NCBI RefSeq assembly: GCF_011299575.1
Contig: NZ_CP049863.1
Span: 2,666,001 to 2,730,000, forward strand
Source of the DNA: Leucobacter viscericola
GTDB lineage: Bacteria > Actinomycetota > Actinomycetes > Actinomycetales > Microbacteriaceae
Length of the DNA: 64,000 nucleotides
Direction: 5' to 3'
Program-made: the position numbers and the translations under genes
In this document: positions 16,407 through 25,146 of the stretch, one piece after another
How positions within the stretch are numbered: the stretch's first letter is position 1
How the letters are laid out: every line of letters begins with the position of its first letter
Notes under the pieces: generated by a model
What the model was told of the DNA's origin: nothing
Seen by the model: the letters and a program-made list of their open reading frames with translations, nothing else
Database searches by the model: none

Positions 16407-17507
16407 TCAGGCGTTTCGTCGCGCCCGCTGACCAAGTAGTACAGCAGAGGCCGCGGCTACGAGGAGCGCAGCAGCGAGTCCGATCCAGACACCTGCGTCC
16501 GCGGTGCCCGTGGTTGCGAGCTGAGCTGCACTGGCCGAGTCGGCAGGTGCCGGGTCGGACGAGGGGCTCGCGGTAGGGGTTGTCGCGGGGGCAGTAGTGG
16601 ACGGCGGCGATACGGGCTTGGGATCAGCGGGCGGCTCAGTTGGCTCAGTCGGCTTTGGCTGTGCGGGTTCTTCTGTGCACGCCTCTGCCGTCACGTCGAA
16701 ACTCCACTCGGTTTCGCTGCCCTGAGCGATCACGTAATCTCCCGTGGCCTGAGCAGTAATTTTGACTGTGTTGTCGGTGCGCTGTTGTGTGTACTCGACA
16801 CCGTCAATCTCGGGCACGGTTACCGTTGGCTCGACGCCGCATGCGGTCGCTGGGGTGAGCGTGGGAGCGGCGGGAGTAACCGCCTGTGGTTCGGGATCGG
16901 GAAGATCGGGGATCGTAACTCCAGAGAAGTTCTGCTGGTCCCAGTCAACGATTCCTGCTCCGCTTGCATCGCCGAGGTAGCGGCCTTGCCACTCGCCATC
17001 GGCTGCCATGAAGCTGACCTGTTTTGTGCCGTCCGGATCCGCCACCGTGGTGACGTTCTGGCAGTTTGCAGCGGGATCGTTGCTCCAGTAGAGCATGAAG
17101 AACGGAGAAGGCTGGTTCTCTGCGTCTAAGCAGTAGGTTTCACCGGAGGGGCCAGAATAGGTGATCGTTCCGGTGTGGCCGGGCGTCGGAAACGTAAAGG
17201 CAGTGCAGTCGTCTGCGGTGGCAGCGCGGTCAGACACTGTGTCTCGATCATCCGAGCCATAACCTCTCCAGAACTTGTCAGCCTCAAGAACACTCCCGAT
17301 GCACGAGGTCATTGTGTCAACACTCATCGTGGTTGGAGTGGCGTCGACGGCCGGCGCGACCTCACTCCCGGTGGTGGGCTCATCGACGGCGAACGCGGCG
17401 GAGCTGCCAAGCGCAAGGCCGGTCGCTGCGAGCAGACCAGCTATGCAAAGGGTCACCCCCTTGATGAGCGCCTTCGGCGTCAGAACGGTGGCTTTCGCGA
17501 ATTTCAA
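16407..17507 (-). CDS. Secreted LAXTG-type anchored protein (intact paralog)
   Basis: This 366-residue secreted protein starts at TTG 17507 with GAGGAA upstream. A signal peptide covers about residues 1-40 (GVTLCIAGLLAATGLALG, ending AAFA). The mature part has one module with cysteines (SCIGSV, DDCTAFTFP, TYCLD, NCQNVTTV) around SFMAADGEWQGRYLGD, and a second bounded by ACGVEPTVTVPE and WSFDVTAEAC. A long Pro/Thr/Ser/Asp stalk follows. The C-terminus is AQLATTG, a hydrophobic helix and QRARRNA. LATTG fits the LAXTG signal of class E sortases found in high-GC Gram-positives. The five or more cysteines suggest disulfides outside the cell. It has a frameshifted paralog at 11916-12979 and the two enclose the AAA+/TPR pair. 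Function is unknown. Confidence 0.82.
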   Translation of the reverse strand: MKFAKATVLTPKALIKGVTLCIAGLLAATGLALGSSAAFAVDEPTTGSEVAPAVDATPTTMSVDTMTSCIGSVLEADKFWRGYGSDDRDTVSDRAATADDCTAFTFPTPGHTGTITYSGPSGETYCLDAENQPSPFFMLYWSNDPAANCQNVTTVADPDGTKQVSFMAADGEWQGRYLGDASGAGIVDWDQQNFSGVTIPDLPDPEPQAVTPAAPTLTPATACGVEPTVTVPEIDGVEYTQQRTDNTVKITAQATGDYVIAQGSETEWSFDVTAEACTEEPAQPKPTEPTEPPADPKPVSPPSTTAPATTPTASPSSDPAPADSASAAQLATTGTADAGVWIGLAAALLVAAASAVLLGQRARRNA

Positions 17508-17585
17508 AGTGATTCCTCATGTAGGTGGGCACGCAGGAGTTATCCGTCAGTGCAAGCAGGATGTTCTGCCCTACCTATAGAGAAG
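17508..17585 (-). promoter_or_regulatory. Conserved promoter/leader of LAXTG paralog, copy 2
   Basis: This matches the leader at 12980-13061: GGGCACGCAGGA (17527-17538) and TTCTGCCCTAC (17564-17574) at the same offset. Read leftward, TATAGG lies just before TAGGGCAGAA and could be a -10 element. A CCGT(C/A)AGA block stands 34-35 bases upstream of TAGGGCAG in both copies and could be a -35-like element. No transcript data are available. Confidence 0.5.
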
Positions 17586-17806
17586 GGATAAATGAGGCGG
17601 TCTGACGGATTCGAACGCATTTTCTACACAGCGTCTTCGCGGAATCGCGTGTTAAATTACAGGTGCTTTGTGATTCTGGGGTACGAAGCATTCTTGCTGG
17701 CAATAGTCGGCTGTCTGGGGATATTGACGCGTCTGAAATCTTTTTGAGATTTCGCGTAAGAAATGCTGCTTTCGGAGATCAAAGCGTTCCGGGGGGTGAC
17801 ACGCAA
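17586..17806. other. Spacer upstream of the sigma-fusion gene
   Basis: This spacer lies between the divergent LAXTG paralog leader and the preferred TTG start of the sigma-fusion gene. The sigma reading frame is open from a TTG at 17663, so part of it could be coding, but residues encoded there show no family similarity. It probably holds the sigma-gene promoter. Confidence 0.4.
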
Positions 17807-19869
17807 TTGAATATTCAGAGCGGAAAAACGCAGTCGACGCTCGCCAGCAAGAGGCTGGACGACCCGTCGAGTGACTTTGACGCGCCCAATTTTGCTGCGC
17901 AGAACACGGTCGTCAACGCGGCGCTTACCTCTGCGGGTGCGGCCCTCAACGATCTGTCTGACGAAGAACTACTTGACCTCTCGCGACGGGGCAACCGAGC
18001 CGCTTACACCGTTATCTGGACCAGACACTCGGCCTCGGGGTTGAAGAGCGCGCGCTACTTCAGTAACGAACTTGATGCGCATGACCTTGTCGCGGAGGCC
18101 TACTCCAGAATCTACATCGCGATTACGCGAGGCGGCGGCCCGCGAACGGCCTTTCGCACGTACTTGCAGGTGACCATTCGCAACATCGCGAATAAGTGGC
18201 GCAACGAACACCGCTCGCTTATTGATCTCGAGCTTGCCGAGCAAAACAGACTGGTCGACGTTGTCGAAGACGACGTCGACTCACGCGCCGATCGCTCCAT
18301 GATGCGGCAGGCCTTCGCGTCACTTCCGACGACCTGGCAGGAAGTGCTCTGGTACACCGAGGTGCTCGAGCTCAAACCGCAGAGTGTTGCGTCCAAGCTG
18401 AAGATGACGGCGAACAACGTTTCGGTGCTCTCCTTCCGGGCTCGAGACGGGCTGCGCAAGGCGTGGATCCGCGCGCACCTTGGCGAAGCGAACCTGCCCA
18501 AAGAGTGCGCCGACACCATCGACAGGCTGCCCGCCTACATTCTCGGCAGCCAGACCTCTAAGCGAAGCCAGAAAATCACCGATCACCTCAGCACGTGTGA
18601 GCGCTGCACGCGCATCCGCGACGAGGCGGACGTTGCCGCCTCTCGCCTGCACACGGTTGTGCTGCCGCTTGTGCTCACTGGCGGGATCGGGGCTGCGACC
18701 CTGGGAGCCTTGGCCGGTGCCCCGTCATCGGCCTCGGCCACCTCGCTCGGCACCGCGGGAACAGCAAAGACCACTGTTCTAGGCGGATCAAAACTCGCGC
18801 TGATTGCGGGAGCCAGTGTGCTCACGATCGGAGCGATCATCACCGTGGCCGTGTGGAGCGGCGGAGCCCAGCAGTCGACTTCCTCCTCGCCAGACTCCCC
18901 GGGCACAACCGCCCTTGAAGACGTGAAGAAGAGTGAAGCGGAGGGGGAGCAGCCCGCAGCAGCAGCCGAGGCGGTTGGACGCGATGACTGGTCAACCAGG
19001 CCGGGTGAGGCGGAAACGGCCTCTCTCTATTCGGTTCCCGTGGTCTCGGCCGTCGATGCGCCGCAGTTCTCGTTTTCTGAGGACTCGGTGTTCGCGACCC
19101 CGATCCCGCTGCTGACCGGTTACGCGGCACCCGGCGCGACGGTTGCGCTGTTTATTTCTGCGGAGGGCGGATCTGGCGGAGACGGTTATGAACGGCTCAC
19201 CGCTCAAGCCACCCCGCCGGATCGTGGTCAGTGAACACCGAAAGTATCGCTGACGGTGCGTACACAGTGCGCGCTTACCAGCAGCTGCAGGACGGGTCTC
19301 GCTCTGATGCCGCAGCTCGATCCTTTTCTGTAGACAGCGGTTATCAACTGCCGACGCCCGTTGTCACTGGAATCGACGCTGCCAATAACCGCCTACTACC
19401 CGTCGTCACGGGCACCGGGGTTCCCGGAGCGATCGTGAGCGTGCTGATCAACGGCGTAGCCAACGAGAGCGCAATCGCGTCTGACGGTACGTGGTCTGTG
19501 ACGACGGTGAGAGGCGGAGTCGTCGGAAGTAACGAGCTGACTGTGCGACAGCGCGAGCGCTCAGGCCAGGGAGTGAGCGCTGCGAGCGCGCCGACGTCGT
19601 TTGAACTGGTCGCGCCAGATATTGCGGTTGACGTGAGTGGTGCCGAGCCGGCACTCGTTGTGACCGCAATTCCCGGCAGCTCGGTCACCGTGACCGATGG
19701 CAACGGGTTTACCCACCGACTGACCGATGCCCGGGCCGTGAACCGCATTCGCATCGTTGACAACGGGGCATCGGGGAGCAGCGCATCAACCAGAGCCGTG
19801 AGCGTCGTGTACACCGGAGACGGCGGCAGGCGAGCGGGAGCCCCGGCGGTGAAACAACTGGAGTTCTAG
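17807..19869 (+). pseudogene. ECF-type sigma factor fused to zinc-finger anti-sigma, TM and Ig-like modules (frameshifted)
   Basis: The upstream frame (stop 19234) has a sigma-2 region near residues 50-130 (DLVAEAYSRIY, TYLQVTIRNIANKWRN) and a sigma-4 region near 173-221 (LPTTWQEVLWYTEVLELKPQ). A zinc-binding anti-sigma motif follows (DHLSTCERC, HxxxCxxC). One or two hydrophobic helices come next (LALIAGASVLTIGAIITVAV near 327-350), then an extracellular linker and the first half of an Ig-like module (LLTGYAAPGATVALFI). The second half (AGSWSVNTESIADGAYTVRA) and two more modules lie in the -1 frame, ending at 19869. The fusion point needs one extra base in the C/G run near 19216. It can be read as 17807-19234 plus 19231-19869 (GTG overlapping TGA). 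TTG 17807 is the preferred start; the frame opens at 17663. The layout is like actinobacterial ECF sigmas with built-in anti-sigma domains. It would be an autoregulated membrane-held sigma that senses an outside signal. Confidence 0.78.
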
Positions 19870-19923
19870 AGAAGCCACTGCCAGACCATCGATGTGTTGT
19901 GAATGTTGTGAAAGGGAAACGAA

Positions 19924-22900
19924 TTGCGGATGCATGCTCAACGACGCCAGCAACGGCGCGTGACCGCTGCTCTACTCCTGGTTGCTCTCGTAGCGCCGGT
20001 TGCGGGGCAGGCCACGGGGTCGTTTGCTGCCCCGGCCGCTGCTGAACCCACCCCGACCACAACCGACCTGCGCAACGGCTACGACTACACGCTGCGTGTG
20101 AACGACGTGCGGCTGATCCCCGATGCAAATCCCGGCGATGGCAAGTGCGCGACCGCGGCGAACTACGGCGCGACCTGCACGCTACTTGCCGCAGCGCAAG
20201 AGGCGAACGCGCTCAGCGCTGCAGACCCGTCAACAAAGGTACTGATTACGCTTGCCGCTCCGACACCGCAGGGTTCGCTTCGCCAGCTGAACGGGTCGTT
20301 TGCAAACAGTGGCACCGTGCTGCTCGAGAACTCGGCGACCAACACCCCGACGGGGTTTGCCGGCATGATCAGGGGATCGGCCGACATGAACAGCATCGTC
20401 GGCGGCACCGTCGACAACGACCATGCGGGAAGCATCCTGTGGTTCTCGGGCAACGTGGTGGTCGACCTGCAGAACCGTCTCGAACTGCTTCCGCCGGGTG
20501 ACGGCGGCATGACCGGTGTGGTGATGTCGTTTACCGGACAGGATCAGGTGCTGCGCAACTTCTCGAACCTTGCCGGGGCCGAGGGTGTCATTTACGTCGG
20601 CAAAACCGCAAAGAACCTGCTCATCGAAAACGGGCGAATCGCAAATGGTCCGGCCGGAAGCGGAGGGCTCACCTACGCCATCGAGCGCGCGATTAACGTT
20701 GTTGGTGGCGCGGAGGCAACGCTCATTCGCGACGTAACGCTCGACTCAATCTGGGCCGCCGGGATCAACATTGTGCAGCAGTACGGCAACGCTGCAGAGC
20801 CCGTTCACGGTCTGAGCTTTATCGACTCAACGATTTCGTGGGAAAACCGCTACACCGGCAACGCCGTGTACGGCATCGGAAAGTGGGACGGGGGCGTTGT
20901 GAGAGTTGACGACCTTGTTGTGATGGGGACCACGTTCAAAGACTTTCGCAGGGGAGTGCACTACGACAACAGCGTGCCGATCAGTGGTGATCTGCTTCAG
21001 CTGGGTGGTGTCTCGCGCATCAGCGGCAACAGGTTTGTGAGCACTCTCGATACCGCGCTGATCCACGGCACTGCGAACAATGACATCAGGCTGACCCGCG
21101 CACCGGTGGCGGGGGCAACGGTGACCGTCGATCGCAACATCTTTAACAACGCTGGAGCCTGGACACCGGCGGGGCCCTCGGTTTTGGTGTCGGGAGGCGT
21201 GGCCGGTTCAGGCACCGTTGCAGTCACCGATAACACGTTCGTAGGCTGGAATCGCAACACGGTCGGTCAGGTCATCTCAGTCACGTCCTCGGGAGGCCCG
21301 AGTGTTGCGCTCGACCGCAACACCTTCAGCAACGTTGGCGGGTTCACCGCGACCCCAACGAACTCGGCTGAGCTGCCAGGTGACCTCGCGAACCCGGTGC
21401 ACATCAGCAACGCGAACGGCAACGTTCGCACCGCCTTCCCGAGTGCAGCGACCGTTGTTCCCGGTGCATGCCAGGTAGCGGTGACCGTGCAGGCACCCCA
21501 GGCGGGAGGCAACCAACCGAGTTATCCCGTGAGGGTTGACGCGTTTGCCGGTGGTGCAAACGGTGCCGATGTCTACCTCGGCCGTGTGCAGGTGGCGAGC
21601 GCCGCGGACTGGGGCGTCGATGGTGCGGAACTCAAGTACCCGTTTGCGCTTGGCGGGGGCAAACTGCGTTTGCAGACCGTTGACGCGCTTGGCAACACCT
21701 CACCGCTTTCACGGACGGTCGAGATTGCAGGGGCCGGAGTCGATGCGTGCGGACCTCAGCTGTGGATTCGTCAGGCGGAAACCCAGCAGGATCCGACGTG
21801 GAGTCGCGCGCTCGAGTTTGAAGTGGTGTCGTCGGTGCCACTGGCTGATGGCGCGCTCGCAGCAGCTCTCAACACGGCCGCGTCTTCGGCCGCCGCCTCT
21901 GTGCAGAGCGTGCGACCCGCGAGCGAGAACGCCGCGGTGAACACACGCTGGAACGTGACAGTGCGAGCTGACGCGACCGGCACCGTTGTGCTCGGCGCGG
22001 CCGCTCACAGCGTACAGGATCGTGAGGGGCATTGGAACGACCAGCCTGCAAATGCCACTGAGGCTCCAAACAACGTCGTTCGTTCCTCCGACCCTGCCGG
22101 AATCGTGGGCACTCCGGGCGCCATGCTCGATGCCTCCGTCGAATACCGGATTCCGGTCAGCCTCTCCGCTCAGCCGGGTGGCACGCTCACGGCAGCCGAG
22201 GGAGCTACCGAAACGGAATCGTTCACTATTGTTACGGACGCCAGGGACTCGCTCGGCCGCACAACACACCCCCCGGTCTCGACCGTCGTTGTGCAGCCGA
22301 GGTGGACGGACTTGGTGCCCGACGCGAGCATGCCGGACCCGCAGGGCGACCCGGCCGCGCAGGCCAAGCTGCTGCCAAACAACACCGCAATGAGCGAGAG
22401 CGACGCCGTGATCGATCCGGCTTCCGGTGAAACGAAGGTTGCCGTCGCCGCGATCAACAACACGGTCGTTGACGGCACGCGTGCGCTCACACTCACGCCT
22501 GAGCTGGCATCGGACGACCCCGAATACGACGGGATCGTGCTCGACAGCCTCGCGGTGATCCTGGAAGACGACGACGAACCCGTAGCCGCCGACTCTGCGA
22601 TGGCTGTGACCAGTAACAATGCCGTTGCCAACGGCACCGCGGCAAACGAGGTGACGGTCACTGCCCGAAACGCAGCCGGGCTTCCCGTGCAGAACGCGGT
22701 CGTTCGGTTTGGTCTGCCCGTCGGCCTCAGTGCGCTCGGCGCGGGTGAGAGCGGCGAACCGGTCGCGGGCCCAACAGGTGTGACCAGGATCACCGACGCG
22801 CAGGGAAAGGCCACCCTGTCGGTTGGATCGACCGTCGCGCGCACGCCCTTTGACGTCGCGGCGACGGTGGATGCCGCCGACCGCCAAGACACAGTCGCGG

Positions 22901-24912
22901 GGTCACCCGTTGCCGTTGTGTTTACACCGGGTGCTGCCTCCGCTGCCCACTCCGTGCTCAGCGTGACCCCAGGGCGGCTGGCGGTCGACGGCGAGCCCCA
23001 CGAGGCGAAGGTTCGAGTCGCTGATGCCTTTGGAAACGTCGTAACCGGCCAGGCAGTAACCTTCACGACTGATCCGGCCACCTCCATGAGCGGCAACGGG
23101 GTTGCGACCTCTGGGAGCGACGGCTTCGCCAGGGTGACAGTTAAGACGGAGCGGGCTGGAACAGCGACCGTCTCGGCTGCACTCGGTGCTGAAGCGGTTG
23201 CGGAGTCTCCCGCTTCGGTGAGCTTCAGGGCGGGAAATTACGCGGCCGCAAACTCGGGCGTGCAAGCTTCGGCCGGGGTTGCGGAGGCGAACGGCCGCCA
23301 CGAGGTGACCATTGAAGCGCGCCTGAAAGACACGTTTGGCAACCTAATCGACGAGGAGCTTTCAGACGTGGTGATTGCGAGTTCGAGCGGCGAGGTCACG
23401 AGCACCGAGTACGTTGGCGACGGGGTGTACGCCGCAACCCTGACGGCCACCAGGGTCGCGACTGCAACGGCGAGTGTGAGCGTGAGCGGTGTGACCGCTG
23501 CGGGAACGGATCAGGTGCGGTTTGTGCCGACTCCGTCGAAACCCACGGTTGATCCTTCCAACGGCACGCGGGTCAGCGGTGGATCTGATCCGCTTATGAC
23601 TGTGACTGTGCGAACGGAAAACGGCACCCTGCTCGCGACGACCACAAGCGACATGCTCGGGAGGTTCACGACTCCCCTTCTCGCCCCTGTTGTGCACGAC
23701 CAGCGCCTCGACGTACATGCGCGTGACGAGAACGGTTTTGTGTCTGCCGTCGCCGTGCTCACGATTGACCTGCTTGCTCCCGACGCTCCTCGGGTGGACC
23801 CCTCAAACGGGTGGAAGCTCAAGATCTGCTCCGACGCGGGCAACACCATTGTGGTGCAGGACAAGCATGGCAATACGATCAGCGGAGAGCTGGGCAAATC
23901 GAACAAGGGGTGCGTTGAGTTCACCCCGCGTGCGCGGCTCACCGAGCAAGACGGAGTGCGGGTGTTTGCGGTGGACCCGGCGGGGAATTGGAGCGAGGCC
24001 TTTGCCCCCTTCATTAAGACCACTCTGCCCGCCGCCCCCGAACCCGAACCGACGAACGGTCTCATCGTCGCCGGGGGCACGATCGAACAGACCGACAGCA
24101 TTCAATTTCTGGACGGTCACGGAAACCGACTGCGTGGCACGATCGCGATCGATGAGCGCGGCCAGTTTACGTTTACGCCGACGCCCCGACTCGTGACCGG
24201 CGATGACGTTGTCATTCGTGTCACGGACCAGGTCGGCAACAGCATCGAGGTGCCCGTGCCGATCGACAGCACGCCACCCGTAGCCGCAGTGGTGTCTGAG
24301 TTCACGAGTCAGGTCGTCGCGGGGTACGCGCAGCCCGGCTCGACCGTCACCGTGACCGATGAAAATGGAGCTCTTCTCGGATCTGCGACCGCCGGTCTTG
24401 ACGGCTACTTTGAAATCAAGCTCTCACTCGCGCCCACCCGCAACGAGGTCATCACGCTGTTGGTGACCGATGAGCTGGGTAATGAGTCTGCCGCGGTGCA
24501 CCTGAGATTGAGCGCGGCCTCGATCCTGGTCGCTCGCCCCGTGCTCGCAAACACCGACACCCAAACGGTGCACGGCTTTGGGTACCTGCCGGGAGAGCGT
24601 GTCACCGCAACCATCGACGACTCGGCGGTAGAACCGGTGAGCGCTGTGGTTGATGCGAGTGGCAACGTATCACTCGAGATTCCGCTTGGCGCGCGGGTCG
24701 CGCTCGGAACCCACACGATTCTGCTCACCGGGGAAGAGACAACACTGCGCTCTGAACCGTTCACCGTGGCGGAACAGCGCATGGCGTTCCTCGCGACTAC
24801 GGGTGGTGAAGCCGCCGGGGTGTTGGCCGGACTTTCGTTGGTGGTGCTGCTGCTCGGGGCGGCCGCGGCAGTTCGCGGGCGTCGGCGATCCTCTGCAAAA
24901 CGCACGACTTAA
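19924..24912 (+). CDS. Giant LATTG surface protein: beta-helix plus invasin/Ig-like modules
   Basis: This is a 1662-residue wall protein. A signal peptide (basic RRQQRR then VTAALLLVALVAPVAGQA) is followed at about residues 60-530 by a right-handed beta-helix/pectate-lyase-like region (VLRNFSNLAGAEGVIYVG, ISGNRFVST, VDRNIFNNAG, VTDNTFVGWNRN, LDRNTFSNVG). A Calx-beta-like stretch comes near 720-890. Three invasin-type (Big_1) modules follow near 895-1210 (GLPVQNAVVRFGL; VRVADAFGNVVTGQAVTF; ARLKDTFGNLIDEELSD). Several bacterial Ig-like modules come after that, one with AGYAQPGSTVTVTDENG. It ends FLATTGG, hydrophobic helix, RGRRRS, an LAXTG-type signal. It likely acts as an adhesin or a polysaccharide-binding protein. 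The start is TTG 19924 (AAAGGG upstream) or ATG 19930. It follows the sigma-fusion gene by 54 bases and may be in its operon. Confidence 0.85.
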   Translation: MRMHAQRRQQRRVTAALLLVALVAPVAGQATGSFAAPAAAEPTPTTTDLRNGYDYTLRVNDVRLIPDANPGDGKCATAANYGATCTLLAAAQEANALSAADPSTKVLITLAAPTPQGSLRQLNGSFANSGTVLLENSATNTPTGFAGMIRGSADMNSIVGGTVDNDHAGSILWFSGNVVVDLQNRLELLPPGDGGMTGVVMSFTGQDQVLRNFSNLAGAEGVIYVGKTAKNLLIENGRIANGPAGSGGLTYAIERAINVVGGAEATLIRDVTLDSIWAAGINIVQQYGNAAEPVHGLSFIDSTISWENRYTGNAVYGIGKWDGGVVRVDDLVVMGTTFKDFRRGVHYDNSVPISGDLLQLGGVSRISGNRFVSTLDTALIHGTANNDIRLTRAPVAGATVTVDRNIFNNAGAWTPAGPSVLVSGGVAGSGTVAVTDNTFVGWNRNTVGQVISVTSSGGPSVALDRNTFSNVGGFTATPTNSAELPGDLANPVHISNANGNVRTAFPSAATVVPGACQVAVTVQAPQAGGNQPSYPVRVDAFAGGANGADVYLGRVQVASAADWGVDGAELKYPFALGGGKLRLQTVDALGNTSPLSRTVEIAGAGVDACGPQLWIRQAETQQDPTWSRALEFEVVSSVPLADGALAAALNTAASSAAASVQSVRPASENAAVNTRWNVTVRADATGTVVLGAAAHSVQDREGHWNDQPANATEAPNNVVRSSDPAGIVGTPGAMLDASVEYRIPVSLSAQPGGTLTAAEGATETESFTIVTDARDSLGRTTHPPVSTVVVQPRWTDLVPDASMPDPQGDPAAQAKLLPNNTAMSESDAVIDPASGETKVAVAAINNTVVDGTRALTLTPELASDDPEYDGIVLDSLAVILEDDDEPVAADSAMAVTSNNAVANGTAANEVTVTARNAAGLPVQNAVVRFGLPVGLSALGAGESGEPVAGPTGVTRITDAQGKATLSVGSTVARTPFDVAATVDAADRQDTVAGSPVAVVFTPGAASAAHSVLSVTPGRLAVDGEPHEAKVRVADAFGNVVTGQAVTFTTDPATSMSGNGVATSGSDGFARVTVKTERAGTATVSAALGAEAVAESPASVSFRAGNYAAANSGVQASAGVAEANGRHEVTIEARLKDTFGNLIDEELSDVVIASSSGEVTSTEYVGDGVYAATLTATRVATATASVSVSGVTAAGTDQVRFVPTPSKPTVDPSNGTRVSGGSDPLMTVTVRTENGTLLATTTSDMLGRFTTPLLAPVVHDQRLDVHARDENGFVSAVAVLTIDLLAPDAPRVDPSNGWKLKICSDAGNTIVVQDKHGNTISGELGKSNKGCVEFTPRARLTEQDGVRVFAVDPAGNWSEAFAPFIKTTLPAAPEPEPTNGLIVAGGTIEQTDSIQFLDGHGNRLRGTIAIDERGQFTFTPTPRLVTGDDVVIRVTDQVGNSIEVPVPIDSTPPVAAVVSEFTSQVVAGYAQPGSTVTVTDENGALLGSATAGLDGYFEIKLSLAPTRNEVITLLVTDELGNESAAVHLRLSAASILVARPVLANTDTQTVHGFGYLPGERVTATIDDSAVEPVSAVVDASGNVSLEIPLGARVALGTHTILLTGEETTLRSEPFTVAEQRMAFLATTGGEAAGVLAGLSLVVLLLGAAAAVRGRRRSSAKRTT

Positions 24913-25146
24913 AACTTTTCAAAAATTCTTTCTCTTTTCGCGTCATAAAGAGGGCAGTTGCGAATCTAAGCCCTGAGCCGTGTCGAGAGAGCTTGGGTGC
25001 TTCGCGCCCATTTTCTATGAGACGCGGGAATTTGCGTGATTGCCGGTTGGAAAGGTTGAAAGTGGGGTTTCGGGCAACCGATGACGTCGTTTAAGGCTTT
25101 AGGGTTTTCAGTTTTTGTAGTTAAAACATGTTCGGGGAAACGATAG
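24913..25146. other. Promoter region of the giant adhesin
   Basis: This 234-base spacer is much richer in A/T than its flanks (for example 24913-24950 and 25093-25135). It holds no gene. It probably carries the adhesin promoter. No strong terminator stem was found after 24912. Confidence 0.4.
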
